Of a stretch of DNA of 64,000 nucleotides, positions 55,844 through 64,000 are shown in pieces. Below the pieces are notes generated by a model. The model had not been told where the DNA came from and made no database searches. It was given only the letters and a program-made list of their open reading frames with translations. Numbering within the stretch: the stretch's first letter is position 1; each line of letters begins with the position of its first letter. A program made the position numbers and the translations under genes. The stretch covers positions 164,815,252 to 164,879,251 of the forward strand of contig NC_080540.1 of NCBI RefSeq assembly GCF_028640845.1. Direction: 5' to 3'. This DNA is from Ahaetulla prasina. Its lineage: Eukaryota; Chordata; Lepidosauria; Squamata; Colubridae.

Positions 55844-56372
55844 AAGAGCGCTTAAATTTATATACCGCTTTGCAGCCCTCTCTTAAGGAGTTTACAGAGT
55901 CGGCCTATTACCCCCAACAATCTGGGTCCTCATTTTTATCCACCTCAGAAGGATGGAAGGCTGAGTCAACCTTGAGCCTGGTGAGATTTGAAATGCCAAA
56001 TTGCAGGTAGCCGGCAGTCAGCAGAAGTAGCCTGCAGTACTGCGTTATAACCAGGGGTGAAATGCTCCCGGTTCAGACCGGATCACTCGATCCGATAGCA
56101 GTGAGTGGCTTGGAGAACCGGTAGCAAAAATCCATTCCCCCACCCCCCATGCACAGCTGAGCCGCGCTATCATCAGAGGTTTTTTGTTTAATTTTAAAAG
56201 CATTTTTTCTTCGGCCAAAAAAATGCTTTTAAAAGTAAAAAAAAAAAGTTGGCCACACCCACCCAGTCACATTACACCCGCACCCCCACCACCAAGCATG
56301 CCCACAGAACTGGTAGTAAGAAATTTTACATTTCACCACTGATTATAACCATTATGCCACCGTGGCTCTCAG
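55844..56372 (-). mobile_element. tRNA-derived SINE split by a hAT-like element
   Basis: It is the same family as 45225-45456 in minus orientation. The body is 55844-56051 and the tRNA-like head fragment is at 56342-56372. The hAT-like element at 56052-56341 lies between. Confidence 0.8.
56052..56341. mobile_element. Non-autonomous hAT-like element nested in a SINE
   Basis: It starts caggggtgaaatgctcccgg and ends ttacatttcaccactg. The flanks gttataac and attataac match at 7 of 8 bases. A further copy starts at 63725. Confidence 0.8.
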
Positions 56373-57648
56373 AGCGCACCAAGGACCCCTGAGCTACAAA
56401 TATTCTCCTTCATTGGTCTTTGATTACCACATAAGAGGTTTTGGGTTCGCTCCCTTCCTCAGCCCCTTCGGGTACGGGGAGGCATAGCTTTCTACAGCAG
56501 TTTGTTGTAAACCACCCCTCAGTCTTACGAGAGTTGGCAGGCATACAAGTTTAATAAATTGTTACTTTATTGTGGTTGGTTGCACAGTCGGCCAGATGTT
56601 AAGACTCGATTTGGCATTTTTATCAACCGATCGAATCCTTCCCAAGGATCTGGGATAGGCAGATTGCTTTATTAATTTGGAAGAATGATGCACATATTGA
56701 ATTTGTTATGGTACAGCTGTTTGGTGTGCCTTTCTGCATATGTTAGGAAAAGAGAGATAACATTCTTCTATAATCTGCAAGTTTTGCCCTATGGACATGA
56801 TTCAGCTAAGTTATGGAAAAATAGTTGTACTAAGCATGATTTGTGGTTATTTTCCACAGAGAGGTTTAATTAGGTTAAAATTGCTCACATTTACCTGAAT
56901 GCATGCTTCACTGCACCTAATTAGACTCAGTTTTGAGAAGATACATGAAGAATTTAATGGGAATTCCTGGCTTAAGAGAATTCCTTAGTTCTCTTAATTT
57001 CCCTGGGACTAAGGATGGATACCAACAGCTAAACTATCATAGGAACATCCATTAAAGATGAACTGATGCACAAGAAAAATTAAAGTCACTCCTATGCTTG
57101 CTCATTGTAACCTGAAATGATATCTGTATGCCCTAGGTTTGCTAAAATAAGGATGGGAAATGGGAAGCTCTCATCCTGATTTCTAAATCCAATCTAAACC
57201 ACAATCTCTGTAATCACTGATAAAAAATCTGCCTAATCTTTCCTTTTAGGTTTGGGAAAAGAAAAAAGATGCCAAAAAAAGGTTTGTTTTTGTCTCTGAT
57301 CCCGCTGTTCCTTTATTTCTCTCTTCTCTATCATTCAGCTGTAATACATTACAGCTGAAGGAAGGGGCCATCAGCAAAAAATGTTTCCTGTTATAATAAA
57401 AGACAGACTGAAGAGTGACCATTTTAAGAGCCCATGGAGCCTATTCCAAAAGAACAAGCATATTTAAATGCTTTAATGTTTAAATGTTCAGAATGGCAAG
57501 CAGTTCTCCACATAATCACTAGGAATAGAATCTAATGTTTCCTGTTAGTGAAATAAACTTGCTTTACATAAAAACAGCCACAGACATACTGATTATATGT
57601 GTATATGTATATATGTGTGTGCATTTATGTGTATCTGTGTATGTATAT
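56373..57648. other. No gene recognised
   Basis: A/T-rich upstream flank. A (TGTA)n-like run precedes 57649. Confidence 0.45.
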
Positions 57649-58028
57649 GTAGTCCTCGACTTATAATTAGGACCAGAATTTCCATTGCTAAGGTGGTTGT
57701 TAAGAGAGTTGCACTCAATTTTATGACCTTTTTTGCTTTGGTTGTTAAGCAAATCAGTGCAGTTATTAAGTGAATCATGTGGTCATTAGGCAAACCTGGC
57801 TTTCCCCATTGATTCTGCTTGTTGGAAGTCAGCTGGGAAGGTCGTAAATGGCAATCATGTGACCCTGGGATGCTGCACCCATTATAACCCCATGCCAGTT
57901 GCCAAGCACCCAAATTCTGATCACATGACCATGAGGATTCATAAGTGAGAGAACTGGTTTAAGTCACTTCTTTCTGTGCAATTATCACTTCAAATGGTTG
58001 CTAAATGAATGGTTATAAGTCAAGGACC
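57649..58028. mobile_element. Mariner-like MITE
   Basis: It starts agtcctcgacttataatta and ends ataagtcaaggacc. It is flanked by TG/CA-rich microsatellite sequence on both sides. Confidence 0.75.
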
Positions 58029-58058
58029 ACACACACACATATACATACACACACACAC

Positions 58059-58219
58059 CAGTGGTGGGTTGCTACCGGTTCACCCTGGATTGGGCGAACT
58101 AGTAGTGGCGGCGGCAGGAGGCTCTGCCCATCTGCCGGGACGCTTCTGCGCATGTGCAGAAGTGTTGCGTGCACACCCACGAGAAAATCAGTAGCAACGA
58201 GATTTGAAATCCACTACTG
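58059..58219. mobile_element. Non-autonomous hAT-like element in a CA microsatellite
   Basis: It starts cagtggtgggttgctaccgg and ends gaaatccactactg. (CA)n-type sequence lies on both sides (58027-58058 and 58220-58278), so it inserted into the microsatellite. Confidence 0.75.
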
Positions 58220-58693
58220 ACATACACACACACATTTATATACATATACATTTACATATACACACATACACACATATAAAATAGGACAGGCTAAATGTAT
58301 TTTTCATGAACAGATAGACTACAGGAAATTGGCTAGCTCCATTTTTTTAGTCCACAGCACTTCACAAGATCATGCTACTGAAATTCAGTGGCTAAATATT
58401 GATTTTCAGCAGTGCAATTTTTCTTTTAATTAAAAAAGGCTGTAACTAGGTTTATAAGGCCTCTGTGAAGTTTAACATACTTATTTGATCTTATTTCCAC
58501 CCCAAAAGCTGAACATGTCAATCCATTCACTCCAAGGACATGGTGTATCTTCCTGCGGTCCTTGGGAATGCTCTCCTAATTTTGTTTTGTTTTTTAAATC
58601 ATGGTTTTGGTCACAAAAATATTTTATGTTCTCTGTAGTCCAATGTGCTCTTCTATTAGTAAGCATCCCCATACTTCTGGGAAACCCCCAAAT

Positions 58694-58998
58694 CAGAGGT
58701 GGGTTTCAGCAGGTTCTGACCAGTCCTGGAGAACCGGTAGCGGAAATTTTGAGTAGTTCCGAGAACCAGCAAATACCATTCTGATTGGCCCCACCCCATC
58801 TATTCTCTGCCTCCCGAGTCCTAGCTGATCAGGAGGAAATGGGATTTTGCAGTATCCTTCCCCTGGAGTGGGGTGGGAATGGAGATTTTACAGTATCCTT
58901 CCCCTGCTATGCCCACCAAGCCACACTCACCAAGCCATGCCATGCCCCCAAGCCACGCTCACAGAACCGGTAGTAAAAAAAAATGAATCGCACCACTG
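58694..58998. mobile_element. Non-autonomous hAT-like element
   Basis: It starts cagaggtgggtttcagcagg and ends aatcgcaccactg, with a perfect 8-bp duplication ccccaaat (58686-58693, 58999-59006). Confidence 0.88.
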
Positions 58999-59344
58999 CC
59001 CCAAATGTATACCAGTGGAATAGAAATTGAGCAACATAGGCTAACCTTCTCATCAGGAAGCAGGAGATGTTTGTTTGTCTCCCTATCTATATATTTATAC
59101 ACTCATTTTGTATGACTACCGCTCTCGCAGGAATGAATCTGGGAGATGACAAAGGGTTAAAACCGAGAAAAACCAAAAATAAAATTGAATAATAAATTAA
59201 TTAAAAAAATAATAAAAATAAGCTCAAAACTACTAACACATAGGTGCCCTTGCCCTTGAAGAGCATTTAGAAGCTGTAATTAATCCAGAATGTAGCAGCA
59301 GTGTGGGCAGTTTGGGGCATTTCATGATATATAACATGACACGA

Positions 59345-59577
59345 GCTGTGGTGGCGCAGTGGTTAGAATGCAGTATTGCAGGCTAATTCTGCTGACTGCC
59401 AGCAGTTCGGCAGTTCGATCCTGACTGGCTCAAGGTTGACTCAGCTTTCCATCCTTCTGAGGTTGGTAAAATGAGGACTCACATTGTTTGGGGCAATATG
59501 GTGACAATGTAAACCGCTTAGGGCTGTAAAGCACTGTGAAGCAGTATATACTGTAAGTCTAAGTGCTATTGCTATTC
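59345..59577 (+). mobile_element. tRNA-derived SINE (ggtggcgcagtggtta family)
   Basis: The best-preserved copy of the family here: tRNA-like head (gtggcgcagtggttagaatg, B-box-like agttcgatcc), body ctcaaggttgactcagcttt, end taagtctaagtgctattgct. Confidence 0.85.
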
Positions 59578-60139
59578 CATAAGCTACTTGACTTCTAATT
59601 ATCTTCTGAGTGCAATTCAAGATGCTGTTTATCATCTACAAAACAAGACATGCCTGAGATTTTTTTAAAAAATCATCCCATACTATAACCAATAAAAAGA
59701 CAACCTCCAAATAATGCAGCCAACAGTTTGTTTAGCATTCCAGCCCAAGTGCCTGATCTTTAACACCAGATCTTTCACACTGTACAAAAGGACAACAGGA
59801 CAGGGCTGTCCAAAACTAATGGGTGTGCTGTTCCAACGGGACAGATATTTTGACAGACATGACTCCTACATCCTGCTTAATTGAAGGAATGCAGAGCATG
59901 CCCACTTGGATGGGGCAAGCAGAAACAGAGACTAGTGGTTTCACAAATAACCTATTCCTGTGCCTTGGATTTTGTAGATAATAACCAAAATCTTGTATTG
60001 AACTCAGAAAATCACTAGAAACCAACTTGGCTTATGGAATAGTGGAATGTTATATGAGTGTTATGAAATGCCCCAAACTGCCTACCCCATGGATTAATTA
60101 CAGCTTCTGAACACTCTTGAACAACACCCTATATACAGT

Positions 60140-60493
60140 AAGGTGAAGGTAAAGGTTCCCCTCGCACATATGTGCTAGTTGTTCCCGACTCTAGGGGGCG
60201 GTGCTCATCTCTGTTTCAAAGCCGAAGAGCCAGCACTGCCCAAAGATATCTCCGTGGTCATGTTGCTGGCATGACTAAACGCCAAAGGCTCACGGAACAT
60301 TGTTACCTTCCCATCAAAGGTGGTCCCTATTTTTTCTACTTGCAGTTTTTATGTGCTTTCGAATTGCGAGGTTGGCAGAAGCTGGGACAAGTAATAGGAA
60401 CTCACCCCGTTACGCAGCACTAGGGATTCGAACTGCTGAACTGCTGACCTTTCGATCGACAAGCTCAGCGTCTTAGCCACTGAGCTACCTAGT
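60140..60493 (-). mobile_element. Full-length tRNA-derived SINE with BovB-like tail (Sauria-type)
   Basis: On the minus strand it starts with a tRNA-like head (gtagctcagtggctaagacg; B-box-like gttcgaatcc) and ends in gtcgggaacaactagcacat, then ggggaacctttaccttcacc. An 11-bp target duplication ctatatacagt flanks it (60129-60139, 60494-60504). Its tail resembles gtcggacacgacttcgcaac of the neighbouring BovB 3' end, as known for Sauria SINEs. Confidence 0.82.
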
Positions 60494-60504
60494 CTATATA
60501 CAGT

Positions 60505-63030
60505 TGTTGTTGTTAGTTGCGAAGTCGTGTCCGACCCATTGCGACCCCATGGACAACATTCCTCCAGCCGTCCAGTCCTCTACCATCCTCTGGAGTCCAT
60601 TTAAACTCATGCCTACTGCCTCAGTGACTCCATCCAGCCACCTCATTCTCTGTCGTCCCGTTCTTCTTTTGCCCTCAATCTTTCCCAGCATTAGGCTCTT
60701 CTCCAGTGAATCCTTCTTTCTCATTAGGTGGCCAAAGTATTTCAGTTTCATCTTCAGGATCTGACCTTCTAAAGAGCAGTCAGGGTTGATCTCCTCTAGG
60801 ACTGACTTGTTCGCCTTGCAGTCCAAGGGACTCGCAAGAGTCTTCTTCAGCACCAGAATTCAAAGGCCTCAATTCTTTGGCGCTCAGCCTTTCTTATGGT
60901 CCAACCTTCACAGCCATACATTGCAACTGGGAAAACCATAGCTTTGACTATACACACTTTTGTTGGCAGGGTGATGTCTCTGCTTTTTAGTACGCTGTCT
61001 AGATTTGCCATAGCTTTCCTCCCCAGGAGCAAGCGTCTTTTAATTTCTTGGCTGCAGTCCCCATCTGCGGTGATCTTGGAGCCCAGGAAAATAAAATCTG
61101 TCACTACCTCCATTTCTTCACCATCTATCTGCCAGGAATTGAAAGGGACAGATGCCATGATTTTAGTTTTCTTAATGTTGAGTTTCAAGCCAACTTTTGC
61201 ACTCTCCTCCTTCACCCGCATCAAGAGACTCTTTAGTTCCTCTTCGCTTTCTGCCATTAGAGTGGTATCATCTGCATATCTGAGGTTGTTGATATTTCTT
61301 CCAGCAATCTTAATTCCAATTTTTGATTTATCTAGCCCTGCCTTTCTCATGATGTGTTCTGCATACAAGTTAAATAGGCAGGGTGATAGTATACAGCCTT
61401 GCTGGACTCCTTTCCCAATTTTGAACCAATCAGTGGTTCCGTGTCCAGTTCTCACTGTGGCTTCTTGACCCGCATACAGGTTTCTCAAGAGACAAATAAG
61501 ATGGTCTGGTACTCCCATCTCTTTAAGAACTTGCCACAATTTGTTGTGATCCACACAATCAAAGGCTTTAGCATAGTCAATGAAGCAGAAGTAGATGTTT
61601 TTCTGGAACTCCCTAGCTTTCTCCATGATCCAGCGTATGTTGGCAATTTGATCTCTAGTTCCTCTGCCTCTACGAAATCCTGCCTGTACTTCTGGTAGTT
61701 CTCGATCCACATACTGCTGGAGCCTAGCTTGTAGGATTTTAAGCATAACCTTACTAGCATGTGAAATGAGTGCAATGGTGCGATAGTTTGAACATTCTTT
61801 GGCATTGCCTTTCTTTGGAATTGGAATGTAAACTGACCTTTTCCAATCCTGTGGCCATTGTTGAGTTTTCCAAATTTGCTGGCAAATTGGGTGTAGCACT
61901 TTTACTGCGTTGTCTTTTAAGATTTTGAATAGCTCAGCTGGAATACTGTCTCCTCCACTAGCTTTGTTGTTGCTCAGATTTCCTAAGGCCCATTTGACTT
62001 CACATTCTAGGATGTCTGGCTCAAGGTTAGTGACCACCCCATCGTGGTTATCAGGGATGTTAAGCTCATTCTTGTATAGTTCTTCTGTGTAATTTTGCCA
62101 CCTCTTCTTAATCTCTTCTGCCTCTGTTAGGTCCCTGCCATTTTGGTCCTTTATCATGCCCATCTTTGCATGAAACATTCCCTTCATATCTCCAATTTTC
62201 TTGAATAGATCTCTGGTCCTCCCTATTCTATTGTTTTCTTCTATTTCTTTGCACTGTTCATTTAAGAATGCATTCTTATCTCTTCTAGCTATTCTCTGGA
62301 ATTCTGCATTCAACTGGGTGTATCTTTCTCTTTCTCCCTTGCTTTTCGCTTCCCTTCTTTCCTCAGCTATTTGCAGAACTTCCTCAGACAGCCATTTTGC
62401 TTTCTTGCATTTCTTTTTCTTTGGAATGGTTTTAGTTGCTACCTCTTGTACAATGTTGTGAACCTCCGTCCATAGTTCTTCAGGCACTCTGTCTATCAGA
62501 TCTAATTCTTTAAATCTATTTGTCACCTCTACTGTATATTCATCAGGGATATGATTTAGTTCATACCTGAGTGGCCTGGTGCTTTTCCCTACTTTCTTTA
62601 GTTTAAGCCTAAATTTTGCAAGAAGAAGCTCATGATCTGAGCCACAGTCAGCTCCTGGTCTTGTTTTTACTGACTGTATAGAGCTTCTCCATCTTTGGCT
62701 GCAGAGCACATAGTCAATCTGATTTTTGTGTTGACCATCTGGTGATGTCCATGTGTAGAGTCGTCTCTTAGGTTGTTGGAAAAGAGTGTTTGCTATGACC
62801 ATCGTGTTGTCTTGACAGAATTCTATCAGCCTGTGCCCTGCTTTATTTTGTACTCCAAGGCCATACTTGCCTGTTATTCCGGTTATCTTTTGGCTTCCTA
62901 CTTTAGCATTCCAATCTCCCATGATGATAAGGACATCATTTTTTGGTGTTAATTCTATCAGGTGCTGTAGGGCTTCATAGAACTGGTTAATTTCATCTTC
63001 TTCAGCACCAGTGGTTGGGGCAGTACATTA
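60505..63030 (-). mobile_element. BovB (RTE-clade) LINE, 5'-truncated, long near-intact ORF
   Basis: One 691-codon frame (60847-62922) covers the later part of the endonuclease (MGDWNAKVGSQK, QIDYVLCSQRWRSSIQ, GSDHELLLAKFRLKLKK) and the reverse transcriptase (GFRRGRGTRDQIANIRWIME, FIDYAKAFDCVDHNKLW, GCILSPCLFNLYAEHIM, LRYADDTTLMAESEEELKSL). A frameshift near 60850 separates it from the last about 119 residues (60494-60853; HLMRKKDSLEKSLMLGKIEG). The 3' end is (CAA)n-like. The 5' end stops within the endonuclease near 63030. BovB is the family known for horizontal transfer between squamates and ruminants. Confidence 0.93.
60847..62922 (-). pseudogene. BovB endonuclease-reverse transcriptase ORF (truncated, one frameshift)
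   Basis: The catalytic YADD box and the fingers/palm region are intact in one frame. The N-terminal part of the endonuclease is missing, and the C-terminal part continues in another frame after IEAFEFWC. The element cannot encode the full protein from this copy. Confidence 0.9.
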
Positions 63031-63724
63031 TGGTAATTCAAACAGGAGATGAGAAATGTGAATTACTGTGAGTTAGAGCATCCTGATCCAGAAATGGACA
63101 ATTGGTGCACAACATGAACCTGGGCAAAGGCTTTCCTAGCTACAGCTGTCATTTGCTATAAAATGTAAATCCAAGGCATAACACTCCATCAGATCCTTCA
63201 ACCACTGACCACTGCAGCATATTAAAAGATAAGGCCACCAATTCCAATGCAACACAGGGCATCTACAATAAAAGCATTAGTAAAAACACAAATAAAACCA
63301 TAGGCACCAGGAGAGATTGTTCATTCTGTACACAATGCAACCCCAGGGATAAACCCCATCACCCAGTTTAACCCAAGGACTGCAGGAAGAGCCAGATGTA
63401 AGCGCTCTCATAATCATGGTCAGAATGGGGTCAGATCAGTCTCAGCAGGGATATTGTTCCAGAGAACGAGCCTGCGACAGATAAGGCATACTTCTTAGAT
63501 CACAATAAGGGACACTGTTTAATGGATGGAACTCGGAGCATGCTCATTCTCCCAAATCAGACAGGATGAGCAGAAACTATGGAAGGTACTTTCTTAGATT
63601 TTAACTGCCCAATACCATTATGGGCTTTTTTTGGTTATAATTGGTACCTGAATTACTCAAATGGGGAATACTGTAGCCTACTAGTAATCAGTGCAACTCA
63701 TAAAGCAAATATGTTACATGGGCG
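63031..63724. other. No gene recognised
   Basis: Single-copy-looking sequence between the BovB truncation point and a hAT-like element. Confidence 0.45.
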
Positions 63725-64000
63725 CAGGGGTGAAATGCTCCTGGTTCAGACCAGATTGCCCGATCCGGTAGCGATGGCGGTGGGTGGTTCAGAGAACCGG
63801 TAGCAAAAATCCCTGGGCAAGCCCCATGCCCAGGTGAGCCGCATGATCATCAGTCTTTTTTAACTTTTAAAAGCATTTTTTCTTCGGCTGAAAAAATGTT
63901 TTTAAAGTAAAAAAAAAGCCTCTGATGACCACACGGCTCAGCTGGGATCGTCAGAGCCTTTTAAAAGCATTTTTTAAAATGCTTTTAAAAGTAAAAAAAA
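63725..64000. mobile_element. Non-autonomous hAT-like element, cut by the window end
   Basis: It starts caggggtgaaatgctcctgg and follows the copy at 56052-56341 (accggtagcaaaaatcc, ttttaaaagcattttttctt). The right end is outside the window. Confidence 0.8.

Noticed and set aside
59345..59420. Possible tRNA gene with gttcgatcc
   Set aside because: One of at least five copies of the same SINE family; not a stand-alone gene.
60896..61468. 190-residue plus-strand open frame
   Set aside because: Shadow of the BovB reverse transcriptase on the opposite strand.

Overview
This is vertebrate nuclear DNA, most likely from a squamate reptile and probably a snake. The evidence is a split, intron-rich nuclear-receptor gene sitting in a dense, nested layer of squamate-type repeats: an almost complete BovB LINE with an adjacent SINE whose tail resembles it, CR1 and L2-like LINE pieces, an L1 tail, several tRNA-headed SINE families, many hAT- and mariner-like miniature elements, and a Ty3/Gypsy element. 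No prokaryotic genes, CRISPR arrays or stand-alone RNA genes are visible. The species call is inference.

The only convincing host gene lies on the minus strand from the start codon at 54453 to the stop at 11749. Eight coding exons joined by GT-AG introns give exactly 1656 nt (551 residues plus stop). The protein is a Rev-erb (NR1D) nuclear receptor: a short A/B domain, a two-zinc-finger DNA-binding domain, a hinge, and a ligand-binding domain that ends after helix 11. Its DNA-binding domain differs from both NR1D1 and NR1D2 as I know them, so I read it as the third paralog (NR1D4, or Rev-erb gamma), which is known from fish and absent from mammals. Intron 1 is about 31 kb.

Three things about this locus stand out. 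(1) A 901-bp tandem duplication (20384-21284 and 21285-22185) gives two identical copies of the first-zinc-finger exon. The exon is 89 nt, so using both would shift the frame and stop in the next exon. (2) Intron 1 carries a CpG-rich block near 34.15-34.85 kb with two CACGTG E-boxes, a perfect D-box and a near-consensus RORE, which looks like a clock-control module or alternative promoter. (3) The presumed main promoter (about 54.27-55.6 kb) is CpG-rich, with one CACGTG E-box, a closely spaced CATGTG pair and composite TG/AG/CG simple repeats.

Layout: 1-8.7 kb is repeat-rich downstream flank, including a Ty3/Gypsy element with matching LTRs nested in a CR1 fragment. 8.7-11.75 kb is the likely 3' UTR. 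11.75-23.1 kb holds exons 8 to 2. 23.1-54.4 kb is intron 1, containing an L2-like LINE, a CR1 fragment, many miniature elements, and a complex rearrangement near 42.3-42.7 kb that copies sequence from 44.1 kb. 54.4-55.6 kb is exon 1 and promoter. 55.6-64 kb is upstream flank with nested SINE/hAT elements and the BovB LINE.
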